Made by a program: the position numbers and the translations under genes. From Phalacrocorax aristotelis (lineage: Eukaryota > Chordata > Aves > Suliformes > Phalacrocoracidae): a stretch of DNA of 64,000 nt. Each line of letters starts with the position of its first letter. Within the stretch, counting starts at the first letter, position 1. Below, one piece after another: positions 10,951 to 24,899 of this stretch. The notes beneath the pieces were generated by a model. It saw only the letters and a program-made list of their open reading frames with translations, was not told the DNA's origin and did no database searches. The DNA lies in NCBI RefSeq assembly GCF_949628215.1, contig NC_134277.1, positions 106,223,463-106,287,462 on the forward strand. The letters are read 5' to 3'.

Positions 10951-13900
10951 CGTACCATATTTCTGCTGAATACTATGAAGGTTTACACAGGATCACCACA
11001 TACTTCACTATACTACTTGCTGGCATAAATACTTGGTTTTTTTAATGTTGCCATTCTCCCTAAATTACAAGGTGTTAATTTGTTATAATTATCCTGTTTG
11101 CTTCTGCCTGTCCAGTTCACCTGATGTGAAAATGGAAAGAGAGGAACCAGTATTTACACACTGTAGCGCCCAGCAAGCATGACTGATAATTACACTCTCC
11201 CTACGGTGCAGCATGAGATACTCTCCTCCTGAGGAACAGAAATGAAAGACCTAAGCAACACATCAGGAAAGCTATTAAGTCATATTCATGGCGGAGGGGG
11301 GAACGGAATCAAAATTAAACTTAATAGTTATTTTAAACACCTCACTAGCCACACTACTTAGCCAACAGGCGGCTTTACAGCACATATTTGTAAAACTGGT
11401 ATCTTGACCAGCAAGTTGTAAACTGCTCACCTTCCCACTTCTATTTATGCTTATCTGACAGACAACCAGAAACATACGTAATTGGCCTTTGCTCCTACAA
11501 ATAGCATTCACCCAGCATCAAAGATATGTGAAAACAAGAAAAAAAATCTGCACAAATTATTTCAAGGTAGTATAATTACTTTCAAAATATCCAGAGGAAA
11601 AAAAAATCTTTGTAATAATATGCCAAAAACTTATGAAGAACATGTTTTTCTTCAAGCAATAATCCAAATTTAGTTATTTAATCTATTCCACTAGTAACAA
11701 AGTAAATATTGTTAAACTCTAAAAGAGAACATTATTCCACACATTTGTCTAACACATACATGAGCTGAAACAAAAGCAGCCGAAACAAGTTTTTAAAAGA
11801 AATATAGACTGGTTTGAAAATTCACTATACAGAAAAAGAGGATTCTGCTTTTCCACTGTGTCAAGCACAGTCATGTTCTACAATTGGAGGACCTGTGCTT
11901 GAAGCGAGGTTTTTTTCCTATTTTTCAGCTTCCCTAGAAGGCCTGAATGAATGGCAACACACTGCAGTCTCACACTGCTCTCATACCTACCATTCTGCCT
12001 TGGACCTCACAACTGATGATGGCAGCATTGGTGGCTTCAGATTAACCTCAGCTGGGTTAGTTTCTGACTGGGGCTGAATTTCCCTTTAAATTTGTATGAC
12101 CAGGTAGGATCTCCGAGTTATTTGCAGCTATCACCCCCACACACTTCTACCATGTCATTTTCAATAACAATAAAAGCTTTCTTTCATTAGAATATAACAC
12201 TCTATCCTCTTAATTTAAGTGAAGATGCAGCAATCCTTGATAATGCAGTTAACCCTCTACATAAGTGGAAAGATTAAGTGGACCCATTTATGGTCAGAGG
12301 GGAAAGAGTGTACAGTGCCTTGATTAAAGGGAAATAAAAGCAGAAGGATCTTTGCCACAGCATCTGTACAGCATTCACGCATAAAGAGAAATTTCCAAGC
12401 ATGCTGAGGAGAAAGACACAGTTAATAAGGACGTTCCTCAGAATCACAGAGAGGAAGGGACTTGTCTCTGGTTTGGGACTTTCTTCACTAAATTATCTGA
12501 AAGAGAAATACAATGTATTTGCTACACGGACACCACAAAGATCCCACCATTCTCCTCCAGACTATACAATAAGTTTTAATGTCAATACTGCATAGTACTT
12601 GCCTCATATCGAGGCATTAGGTTGCCATACAACTCAAAGATTTAATACATTTCCAACTCACACACACTCCTACTTCCATGGCTTTGCATTTTTTATGCAC
12701 ATTAAATCAGCTGGTACCTGTAATTTCTAATAGTGGAAAATTCTGAGAGAATACAAACACCGACAACTGATATTATCCTCATTCCCCAGGTGTGCAACGT
12801 GAAAGAAATCTCATTTTTGTGACATTCATAGTTTTGGGTTTTTTTTATTACAGACAGTGACCTTTTTCCAAAGCAATAACCAATTGTTTTACTACAAATG
12901 TACACCATTTACACAAACATAACATACCTATAGTATGAAAGTATATGCACCCATTCAGTATAACACATTGAAAGAGAAATAGACATTCAGTGAAATACGA
13001 AGTACCTGGGATGAAAAGGCGTTGGCTACATTTAAATAATAATTACTTTTAGTCAATCAAGCACTTTCCAATCCTTGAAATAATAACTACTGGATAAAAT
13101 AGTGTAGTATAGTGCCTCATGTAAAGTACAGGCTACTACTCAAAAAAGTGAGTTCCCATGTCACTTCTAAGAAGTTCAGAGTTAAACTCTCAAAGACTTC
13201 CTATAGAAAAAAAGCTTGACCAAGCAAGGCTCCCTCTGTCTCTGTATGCTCTGCAGCCTCTTCAGGGCTGCCCAGTGAAGTTCTATCAAATAAGCAAATG
13301 GGTAACGTCTCAGCTGAGGGAGCAGCCATAGCAAAAATTTATATACCCTTACACATTAAAAAAAAAAAATCCAAGACATGGGGATTTCTAAATACAGGAA
13401 AAGCTTTCGCTGGAGCTCAAAAGTGTCTCTAAAACCAAGGAGGAAACCAGCATGAAACAACTCCATTCCTCACAGAGACAAACATGTTTCGCAAAAGTGT
13501 TTCATTGTAACAGAAAAAACGTTTACCACCAACCATTAAGATACCACCTAGGTTCATTAGAAGCAGAAGTGATCTATTACTTGATTTGTTTTTAATTTCT
13601 GATTAGCAAGTAAAAAGAGAAAGGCTTAGGTGATACTTTTAATATCACTTTGGCAACAAATCACAAGCACAAAATATTAAAAACTAAAAAGATTTTCTAT
13701 GTATCATATTAACTCAAAATTTGAGAGTCCTTATTCCCAAAGTGATCAGTAATTTCCAGTAGCAATTTTGCTTTCTTGAAAATTTGAAATACAATTGCTA
13801 AAATAACCACAGGCAACTTCTATCGGTGAGTAAAATCCTTTGTGTTTTCCTTCTGAACAACAGCATGCTGAGAAAAATAATTTTATACCTTTTATCTGAA

Positions 13901-14840
13901 CCATTTATATAGGAAACATTGAACCTTAATGAAATTATCTACCAAGTTCAAGAACTCAGAAGTTGAGAAAAGCCAGACAAGTTGCCTGAGCAATTCTCTT
14001 CTCTTTCTTGCCTCACATATGTGACAAAAATGTTTACATTAGTTCTACTCTCCATCATGCTTTAAAATATTTGGTCCCATCATTTACTTATAGTATACTA
14101 ATTAATTTCCAAATTCCAGAGCTCACAGAATTATCAGCTTCATTAAGGAAATTTTTGCTTTCTCTATATCTGACACTTAAATGTTAATGCACAGGTATTC
14201 AATGCTGTATTCAACATTTCATGAGCCAGGACACTGAAAGCTCAACTTCCACTTTTTCAGATGTATTCATAAGCTGAATAATATGCACCATCAGGCCAAA
14301 TTAGAATAATTTAATTCTGAAATCTGAATTTTGAATTTTCATAATGTGGAGTAATGGGGGAGGAGGGAGTGTTGACTTGGGGTTTTGAGTCAATACCTAC
14401 TTAAGTCTGAAATCTCCTCCACCTCTCCATGTACATAGAAGATGGCAACAGAACCAAGCAAGTATGACCCCAGTAGTTGACTGCAAGAGCAAACTGCCAC
14501 CGACTGAAGGAGATCAGTTAAAACTCAGGGATTTGCTGACAATGAAGGAATAAGCCAAACACAAGACCTTGGGTTTCATCATCCTCTGGAGACATACCCA
14601 AACTTTCATGATACCTTCTATATATCCCCATTTAGTCATGATCCAGCTTCCTGACTTTCTTTAAAAATTTACAATTCAGCAGGTATTTTACAAAGTATTT
14701 CCAGCCCAATTGCTTCATTTATCAAAGCAGTAAGCGAATGAATCACCCATCTTACAGAACAAAGAAGTATCAGGTAGCTGGATGATGGGCAGAGGATCCA
14801 TCAGTGGTATATAGATCTAAATGAGTTAAAAAGATGCATC

Positions 14841-14972
14841 GGGGGCGGGGGGGGAACACCACACAGGAAAAACCAACCCAAACAAAACACAAACCCCACA
14901 AAACCAAAAAGGATGATACTAGAGATACAGAGGAGGGAAATAAAAAAAAAACAAAATCAATTCCCCCCCCCC
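14841..14972. repeat. G-run, A/C-only tract and C-run
   Basis: GGGGG-C-GGGGGGGG at 14841-14854 is followed by an A/C-only stretch at 14868-14910 and then by C10 at 14963-14972. The G8 and C10 runs are complementary and could pair across a loop of about 108 bases. The plus G-run also fits a G-quadruplex. There is no coding content. Confidence 0.65.
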
Positions 14973-16867
14973 AACAAAACCCCAAATACTCTTCAACTTT
15001 AGTCCTAAACCAGTAATGAAACTGCAACCTGGAAAGAAAGTAAATTCAGACTAACAACTAGGCCAACAATATTTCTGTCCAGAGTTTAAGCTTTACATGA
15101 CACAAATTCTAAGTCTGCTAAACTGGTGCCTCCAGCGAAGCTTGCAACACAACAGATCTGAGGCTGATGGCCCACTTTCCAAAAACACAATTCAAAGCAA
15201 TGTACGTTTTGACAAACTGCAAAGGTCAGAACTACAACCGGTCTTACCTAAAATAGAGATAAAACAACTGATTTTTGTCCGAGTTCAGATTTTTTTTCAG
15301 TACCTAAGCATAAGCAGCTCCTCCAGAATCAACTAGAGTTGCAAATACTCAGAGCATACTATGAAAGTCAGGCTCCTTAAGACTCCATAGACATGAGGAC
15401 CTTATACTCAAAATGTTGTTCATCAAAACCATTCTCCCCTTCACATATACAGAGCTGCTGAATCTAGGAAGTACCACAATTTCAGAGGGGTTTTGTTTTG
15501 TTTTGTTTTTTAACTTAAAAACTCCTCGGTAGTGCTTAGCTGTATGTTTGCATAAAAAAAACCCAGAAGTACTTAAATGTTAGCAGAACTGTATCGATGC
15601 CTATGTCATGGCTACGCCTTCACCTACCTCCTTAGGCGTGTTCTAGAACTGTCCATCATTACCTCACAGAATCATGCTGAATAAAATACTGTGGCAACCC
15701 CTTCTTTTTCTGGACACTGTGAGAACTGGATGAGCATCGCATCCCTCTGCATCACATAAGGAGCCTGCATTGAGGGAAATCAAACTAAAAATTCTAGCAA
15801 CTTGGGTAGTGGTCTTAGCCACCGTGGAAGGGAAACTTTCGCTTGTTCTTAATTAAGACACCCTACTGTGCAGAAACAGTTTCAGATGCAAGAATAACTG
15901 GGCCAGAAATCAGGCCCACGTTTTCCCTCTCCAAGGCAGTTGCTTACTCCACTGGGATGAGAAAACATACCATCTCTAGCACTTTCTTTTTCGGCTCCAT
16001 TAATCTTCTGCAGAGCAGCTTTAAAAGAAGGAATAGAAAGCTTTTCGCACTACAGAGCAGCTAAAAGGGTGGTGTTCAGGGTAGTCCTCATACATAAAGC
16101 ATAGAAGTGGAGAACTACCTTGGCTATCTTACATTCTGAATGAGCGCTCTATCTACTGAGCTGTTAAATCCTGTAGTTTACACCACTGGGAAACACAGCC
16201 TGTACTGCTTGCAGTCTGTGAAACCTGTCCAAGCAAATGACAAGGGAATTTTTAACCATATACTTTTATATTTAATTTCATCTTTCATTGCAGGTAACTT
16301 TTGTCCATCACATGGATGCTAGGTCCAATGTCCACCTATTACACGGTCCACAATAAGTAACAGTGACAACAACGTACTTCACTCACAAACACTTCAGAAT
16401 CCACTTTAAAGGTAAAACAGCATTTAATACATGAAGTGTAAGGAACCCACTCTTACATAGTTACATTTGTATCTCATTTCTATTCTGGAACACCTATGCT
16501 ATTTAACAAGATGCAATTCAACTGAGATTAATATTGGTTTGATCTAGGCTCTGATAGCACTTAATAAAGGGGAAAACAATCAAAAGCAAAAAGTTTGCAT
16601 AAATAATGCTATGAGAAAATGTTATTAATAACTTTTCCAAGTGAATATACTACTTCTTTGTCACTGTTAGTAGAAAGGCTTTATCCGTACATGTTACCAG
16701 ATAGACTCGCAACTCCATCTTGCCTTTAAGCACCTGTAGTTTAAGTCTCAAATAACCACCTCGCCCAGAAAAATAAATGTGTTCCAAATGGCTTAAGTAC
16801 CTTACACAGTCTTGTTGGATAAATGCAAATCATAACATTAACCCTAAGTATTCTAAAAGGAGGTTTG

Positions 16868-16928
16868 AATAAATTTATTTATTTAAAATATTTATTTATT
16901 AAAATATTTATTTAAATAAATATTTATA
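16868..16928. repeat. (ATTT/AAAT)n AT palindrome
   Basis: About 60 bases made almost only of A and T in TTTA/AAAT units. They include a perfect 24-bp inverted repeat at 16902-16925, centred on 16913/16914. It is a simple-repeat-derived cruciform-prone site. Confidence 0.8.
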
Positions 16929-17794
16929 CTTACATAAGTGCTTAACAACAAACTACCAGCTTTGATAGTATTTGATAAGTACACAAGCTCCCTATTCCCT
17001 GCATCTTCATTTTGTAAGTACTCTAATCATTATTTTAAGCTCCTCTAAATACAATCAAATATGGAGGGGTTGAGGCGGAAGGCATGCGTGGGTAGAAGTC
17101 TCACTCACTATTCCAAAACTCTAAGCACCAAAAGACAGATTATTTTAGCAGAGCTACACACATGTTCACCTTGATGAACCGATACCTAAGTAAAACAATA
17201 ATACAATATTTAAAGTTTCACTACTGTTTCTGACATCAGTTTCAGAATCTTCAGAATCAGAAAATGTGTTTCATAAAAGACAGCTACAGAAGGGTCACAT
17301 ACTATCAGTTTTCTTAGGAGCACAGCACACAAAAACAAGATTGAAGGTGGCTCAAAATTCTGTTATCTCTTCCACTATTATGACTCCAAATTATTTTTAT
17401 TGCAATCTTTATTTCAATATATTCTACTTCCAGTATCTCCAGCATTTTATTTCCCTCCTTAGGCTCTATGTGATTCATAAGCTAGCCTGTCAACTGCTAA
17501 ACAAAGTTAGGATAGTTTTAAATCTTTCAAAGCAGATAAATCCTTAAGAATGAGACATTTGAAAACTATACTTCTAAACTGTCATGATTCTTTTAAGTGA
17601 ATATTCCTCACTTAAAGTTGGCACCTGTATCAAACCACATACAGGAAGATTACATTAGGATCACTGTCAACCTCAAATCCAACCAATTTTATACATCAAA
17701 CAGTACTGGCTACTGAAGATCAGTCTTTCATGGTCATTAGAACGGAAAGTAGGGTTTATTATACAGACAAGTCAGCACACACAACACGCCAGAA

Positions 17795-17811
17795 GGGGGC
17801 GGGGGGGAGGG
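17795..17811 (+). other. G-quadruplex-type G-run
   Basis: G5-C-G7-A-G3 on the plus strand provides four G-tracts of three or more with short loops. It lies in the SOCS6 intron, and because SOCS6 is transcribed from the minus strand the G-run is on the non-template (+) side only as C-rich RNA. A poly-A run follows at 17827-17840. Confidence 0.5.
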
Positions 17812-18771
17812 AGAAGGAAATTAATTTAAAAAAAAAAAAAGAGGACTTCCTTCTTTCTGTTTAAAGATTGGAAGATCTTCAGTCAGGTGGGTGCCCATGA
17901 GGAAAGCTTCTTCCTCACAAAGTACCTCTTATAATTAAGCAGCCACCCCTGGAATGCACTCCAGCAGCAGAACCTGTACCAGCTGAGCAGAATTCGCACA
18001 GGGCGAGCGCCCACCGCCCCCCATGTGGACGGCCTGGCTGCTCCTCCAAGGCCTCAGCACCCACTGCAGAGAGTAATCCAAGCTCTGCATGGGGAAAGTG
18101 AGAATGTAAAACACCGCTTGTTTAAAATACTTCCCTTCCCATTTTCACTGGCAGGAGGCCCAATAAGAACAAAGAGTAAGCTAATTATCTTCTTTATGGT
18201 TTAGAGCTTATCCATATATGGGAAACAGGAGAGACATGGCTGTGCTCAAAGTACTGTCAAATACACAGGGTAAACACACCTGTACAGAGAGTATTATCTC
18301 TGTCTAATCTCACAGAATTACTTTAACATTTTGTTTCCCTTAAAACAGAAGGTGAAACATTAAATAGGTTTTCTAAATTGACACTCCTTTTAAGTCCATG
18401 GAGTCCTTTTAAGAAGGCATGTACATTAGCACTGGCCAGAACAGGAACAGAGTTTTGACTGCATGGGCAAAGCCGCTTAGCCACGTTTTGTATCAAGTCC
18501 TGATTTGTCATAATAAAACCTTTTTACAGGACTATACCAGTTCAGACACCGCTTATTCTACATGCAAATTTTCTCATTTTGGGTCAAAACTAAAGAGAGA
18601 CTCTTAATTATTCATGATTAAGCTCAGGAAGTTCCTTTTTTTCTCCTACACCTACACTCTAATCACCTGCAGACAGAAATGTCTCACTACCTCAACCAGA
18701 GAATCTGGTGGAGAATATTTTAGTCAAAGTTTTAGACAGACACAGTTTTATCCTGATGCACACAGGAAGAC

Positions 18772-18846
18772 TTTTGGGGTTTTTTTGTTTGGATTTTTTT
18801 TTTGTTTGTTTGTTTGTTGGTGGTGGTGGTTTGGGTTTTTTTTTTT
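18772..18846. repeat. G/T-rich tract with (TTTG)n and (TGG)n
   Basis: Seventy-five bases contain a single A (18793) and no C on the plus strand. They include four TTTG units and four TGG units between poly-T runs. Confidence 0.85.
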
Positions 18847-21800
18847 AATGTAATGTTCCACAGAAGCAAAAAATAATTTTCCACATAGCCCTAAACAATC
18901 TGATTTTGCTAATATTCAGTCCCAACCCAGCAAAGATTAATTAACTGCGAGCAGACATTTAAATCAATGGTACTGCTCACTGTACATTATGTTTAGCTTG
19001 CACAGGAAGAATTGAGGCCTTACACTGAGCAACTTCACATCCATGTATAAATTCACGCATACAGGATCAAAGATAAAATTTTCTCTGTGTATATGAAGTA
19101 ACATGCCATATGAGATTTACACAAATTCAAAGCCCTTAAGACAGCTATCTCCTGAGCAAGGTCAAATTTCTGCAGAGCCAGGAGTATAGAAGCCCAGCTG
19201 CAAAAGCTAGCTAAGCTTGAAAGTTCAAGCATGAAAAAAAATAGTCATGCACACGCACACAGACTGTTTTTCCTCCTGTTCTCTCTGATATACATTTAAA
19301 AACTCATACACTATAAATAAAATGAAAAAATGTATTAGCCCAATTAAAAAAAAAAAAAACACAACAAAGAGAGGATACATACTTTTACATGCTGATACAC
19401 AGAACTTCTGTTCCTGTTTTCCATGTCAAACAACATTTAAAACATTGCAGATTCCAAAAAGCTCTTCGTTTTGTAATATACAGGACATCTGAGTCAGTAC
19501 CGATGTAACAAATTCCCTTCACTGTCTTCTTTTGACCACCATTGGATTAGACAGCAAATAAGAGTAGTGCACTGGTCAGTACAGACTCTCTTTTATCCCT
19601 TCAGTAAGGGACTGTGGAATGTTTACATTTACATGTAAGCATTTTTCCAAGTAACAAGGTTTTTTGCACAAAACCATGCCAAAGGCCTATGGCCAATCCT
19701 TTATTACTTCTCAGCATTACTTACTACTAACCGACAGCTCTTCTCCTCTTACTGGCTTTTGAAAGGAAGAAATTCAGTGCTTCAGAGAGCATTGGATCAG
19801 CATTGGTTTTGCCTGTTTTCCACTGAAGAGAGAACAGGGAGGGGAAGGAAAAAAAAAAAAGAAAAAAAAAACCCAAACAATACAAACCCAGGAGGCACCT
19901 ACCTTACACAGACCCAGACTTAAGATCTTACACATAACCTAGCAACTCACACCTCTGAATGCACAAACCAACTATTCTGGAATCAGTCTCCTCAGGCTGA
20001 CCAAAATTCCAGCCTGGAAAACTCCCCCAGAGCAAGTTTCACCTAAACCAGTATGCCTGCACAAACAGCTTCTGTTCAGCAAATCCGGCGAGAATTCCTC
20101 ACTTGCCCAGTTCCCACCAGCTCCTGAACGAAGAGACTTGACCTGAAAAGCTGCCCGCCCTGTTTTTGGAGTACAGCTTCCACAAAACTCATCCTAGAAG
20201 GCACACCTTCTGTAATCAGAAACTCTGCCCTGATGCCGCTCATCTTCATTTCTGTATTTCAACTATTAAACCTCATAATCTGATACCTGATTACCAACCA
20301 AAAGGATTCCCAAGGGTATTAAAACCCATTACCGATGCCAGAAACACAGTCAACATTATAGCTTGTAACTGCCCAGTCTTGTAGCACTTACTGAGGCAAA
20401 GTCAGGGGAGATAGGATCCCCTAAATCAGAAGGAACAAAAAGAAAGCAAACTTAACCACTGTATCAGAGACATTTGGGATCGAACAAGCATGCTTCGGAA
20501 GTGTCTGGAGTAGCCTACTAATTTGTTCTCAACCTATTTGAGGAATGCAGACTGCTTTAGAGAAAGAAAAACAATCACCTACTCAAGACTCCTACAAACT
20601 GCTGTTTTAGCACATTTACCAGGGAATGTCAAGATTAATTAAGACTAAAACTACTCAAGAAAAACAGAGATCACACGCTATAAAACCAAGCCTGACTGGA
20701 ACCTCATTTCCAACAATTCTGTCGTCAAGAGTAGCACTCGATGTATTGTTTTAAGCAAGACGGAATATCTTTGAGGAACAATACCAAAGGTATTAAGTCT
20801 CCAATCTCAAACCCTAAATTTAATCAATTTATCTGCTAGCTGCATTTACCATATTAACTCGAAACCATCAAAACCTTACACAAGTCCTCTTACAAGTCAG
20901 TATCATATACCATCCAAGCTAAATAATACAGTTGCTGATTATACACTGCACTGGAAGACAAAGATAAAAATTGTACATCTGTACAATTTACCTAACAATA
21001 CCCATAGGTTCATTTTCATTGTTTAAATCTTTTAACCAGAGACCACCTAAATTCTGGAAAAAACACTAACATCTACTAGTTATACCTTCACTGCCAGAGA
21101 AAATGGCTCTCATCCAAAACTGTTTTACAGCCATTTACAGCAAAATTATTTGGTGTTTATAACCAAAAGCCCACATACTTTACACACCTGAGATTTTTTA
21201 AAACTGCCAACCAACTGCACTTGGCAGATTACAAAAGAAATTATTTCAAAGAATGCAGGAAGACTCTCATGCCCTATGTGCCCTATATATACACAATAGG
21301 AAGCAATGTTTGGAGAGCAGCACCTGGACAGAAATACCTATACATGGCATCCTTAGGTTGGGGTTACCTGCAAGCAAGGAGATTTTCTTCATATTCCTTC
21401 AATGGAGTTTTAAAGTCAGAGGCAGAAGTCAGCCAAGGTATGTGCATCCCTACTAAACAAACAAAGACTTGTATTTGACTTGCATAGTTTTCTTGGTGAG
21501 GTAGCAACCAAGGAACAATTTTTTAGGTACCATGGCTTACATCCTTGTCATAAATGAAGCTAACCGAGTCCCTCAGAGTTCAAAGTGTCTTGTGAATGGT
21601 TAAGGACACTGAAAAGGGCCAATCACTTCCAGAGTATTTTGTGTTAATGTTTTCCAAAAGAAAATTTCACGACAGATAAGAGTTCAACTAATTTTTTTTA
21701 AATGAAAATATCTAAAGATAGGTCCTTAAATCCACATTACAGACTCTAATGAATAGTAGTCAGATTGCAAAGCCATACGCCTCAAAACTTCCTGAAATTA

Positions 21801-22507
21801 TCTGGAGTTGCAGATGCTTATTGCTTGCATGCCTGCACATGACATGAACAGGAGTCAGAAGACCATGAAAACTGGCAGAAGAAAAGGTTTGAAGCAACTT
21901 TTATTTATGTGAGCTTAAGAAATCCGAGCACTAAATTTCTAACACTTTGATCTGAAAGTTTTAATTCTCACACTAGGCAGCCTAAGTCAGATTCTGCATC
22001 ATGTTGCCTTTTCAGTTTCAGTTTGTGTAGACTCTAGCAAAGCTTGTGTAATCATCTTCATACGTTTGATGTATTAGACAACACTTTACATAGTCAGCTT
22101 TCTATTTTCATCCACGGCAATAATTCAAGGCCAGCTTGTTTTGGTTTTGACCACCAGAAGAGGCTGAAGGAGGTGACATGTCTTTGTTTGTGTTAAGATC
22201 ATTAAGCTACAGTGGGGGGGAAGAAAACTACTGAAACAAAAAACCCAAAGCTACTAGTTCTTATGTTTGTTTCAAAACTGATGTAACTATTTTTAACACA
22301 GAAATTTATCCAACTTACATACTACAGAGTTTTAGTTCAGAAATCAATTCTCTTTAGAGGAAAAAGCAAAACCAACAATAAATGAAGGAATCTGTGTCAT
22401 GATTTTTTGTCCTCTGCTGATTCAGAAGCATATTTGAGTGGCAAGAAACTGCTTTTTAAACATGGACAATAAATATTCCATTACAAGTACAATCTTCTTG
22501 TTCTAAT

Positions 22508-22588
22508 AAAAAAAAGACAACCAACCCCCCCCAAAAAAAACCCAAACCAACAAACAATGAAAAACCACCCACCCAAAACCAAAAAACC
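22508..22588. repeat. A/C-only low-complexity tract
   Basis: This is the complement-type version of the G/T tracts. About 80 bases contain only A and C apart from G 22516, T 22558 and G 22559, with poly-A, C8 and CCCA/CCAAA groups. Confidence 0.8.
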
Positions 22589-23438
22589 TCACAAATTTTC
22601 AGGATAGGTTTTTTTTTTTTAAAGGACACTTCCTTGTCTACAACTACTACAGATTTATTGTGAGGCACTGGCTGGGACAGAGGCTGTAAGAACTTGGCAG
22701 CTTTGCATCGAGTATATCTATTGCCTTCTGAAGAGTGATATGTATGTCCAGAAAAATAAGCGTACACCAAAATAAAATGAAATTAGATCAAACGTAAGGA
22801 TAAGGAACATTAGCAGATATTGTAATTTACCTTTAAAAAAAAATTAAGATGAGGAAACTCAGAGTTCTGTATTTCTTTTCAGTTTAATACTTCACACTAC
22901 AAAATATAGTTAAGTTGCATAAGAGAACCTTGTTCTGCTTTTCAATGCCAATCCTAACCAATTTATACTCAATACTTTTCAGCATTTGCATTCCTGAATT
23001 AGATTACATTTATTTTTATACTACTTGTGTCTTATTTTCCCCCTTGGAGCACCACAACCATTTGAGCTACCCCCTCTAATTTGTTGCTAACATACATTAA
23101 AGCACTACTGACAAAATGCTGAGACAGACACCAGCAGAGAACAGTCTCCTTTCTATCTATGTTATCACTCACATCCCTACAACATGTTGTACTACCCAAA
23201 CACTACCAAAATAGTGCTGTGTAGGCCCAGGAAGGCAGTAAAGCAATAGCAAATAAGGCACTTGAGTAAGGGACTGCCCTGGACTGGCCTCAGTTTTGCC
23301 AGCAATACTGTGGCGAATACGTAATGAACTCAAGGCAATGCTACTAGACGAAGTCTTCACAAACGTTTATGTTCAAGTTACTGTATGACAGAAGATTTCA
23401 TAAGAAAGAGCAGAAAGAATGAACTTGCATCCTAAGAA

Positions 23439-23458
23439 GAACTCTTAATTAAGAGTTC
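23439..23458. repeat. Perfect 20-bp palindrome
   Basis: The arms GAACTCTTAA and TTAAGAGTTC abut with no spacer. About 0.06 perfect 20-bp palindromes would be expected in 64 kb of random sequence. It lies 2.2 kb inside the intron from the SOCS6 exon 1 donor. The function is unknown. Confidence 0.75.
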
Positions 23459-24899
23459 ACTCTCTCACTCCACCACTTCACTACCCTAAGGAGAATCAGG
23501 ATGTGCAAACTACTTACAGAACAATGCAGAACAGTTATCATTTCATACCGTCCGTCTCTAGGAGTAACCCAAGGTGTCTGGCTGACCTACCTGACAATCT
23601 AGGATCAAAGAAGTTAACAGCATAGTATAAATAAATACACATCTTTTTTAGACTTCAGTATGTCAAGCTCTCAGGAAGTTTAGGATTATCCATCATGTCT
23701 CCTGAATCCACACGAACACTTTGATGCTGCACATACGTAGTGTGATGAAGTGATGCTCACAACAGCTCTGGAAACACCACAGTGCTTCTTCCTTATGACT
23801 CCATAGCCTTGCAGCTTCCCAGGAAGTCAGCAAATGCAGGCATCTCTATACAACACTACACTCTGACTACTCATACTTCTAACTATAAAGGCTTAATTTC
23901 ATTGAACTTTAGAAAGAAAAAACTACTTAAAACTCAGGATATAGGGAATACGTGCCTGATTAAGCATACAACAGGTGAGCCTGCTTTAAGTAAAAGCTCA
24001 GTTCCAAACGCAGTGCAATGCCGCAAAACTAAGACATATGTAATAGACAGTGAAGACTCTGTTCAAGTACTGCTTAACACTTCTTGAAAATAAGCACTTA
24101 GAAAAAGCTGAAATTTGCCTTTCGTAAGTTACACATAAAACTGTGAGCTACATGTACTGCCTTACTGCAGAAGACTCCAAAAATACCTACACATTTTCCA
24201 GTGGTATAAAGTCTTCCATCCCAGCTAAGCAATTTATTTAACTATACTGAAGCTTCCATATCTTCTACAATCCAATGATGTGTTTATCAACTTGAAAAAA
24301 CAGGGCTATTTTTCCCACTCAGAGCAGAGATGCAGATGCATTATTCCTCAAGCACCTGTGCAGAGGGCAGCTCTCTAAGGCAGAAGGCCTGCAGCAGGCA
24401 TTTTTTATCTGTCTACAGGCGTATTAAGAGGCTGGACACGGCATAAGCATTCCTGGCAGGCAGGAAAGAGGGGTTGGGACCTAATGGTGAAAGGGCACAA
24501 GAATTTAGTAACTGGAAGAGAAGCTTTCCCTGACTGAAGTGTATTCTGCAACCGACTCTCTTTAACAGAGTAACCTACTTTGCAGAAAAAAACGCATTCC
24601 AAAATAACACAATTTTGAAACCATGGGGAAAAAAGACAGAGAATGGAAAAAAAAGACACAGTCAAAGCACCTCACATCACAGACGCATGTTCTGCACCTC
24701 CTAAAACCTCAGTGTTTTGGAAGGGCTCTTTTCTTAAGCAAACAGCTAGGCATGGGCCAGGGCCAGCTGTTTTCTGAGAGAAGTGCCACCACTAGGGAAA
24801 GAGAATGTAAGAAGCAGATTGAAAAACAATAAAAAACAGTAAAGTTTGGGGGTTTGGTGTTGGGTTTTTTTATTAAAGTTTTTAAGTGCCACCTGTCAG

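Noticed and set aside
16141..16160. tRNA D-arm-like sequence on the minus strand (GCTCAGTAGATAGAGCGC)
   Set aside because: The anticodon loop lacks U33, no GTTCGA-type T-arm follows, and the acceptor stem does not pair. At most it is a scrap of a tRNA-derived SINE.
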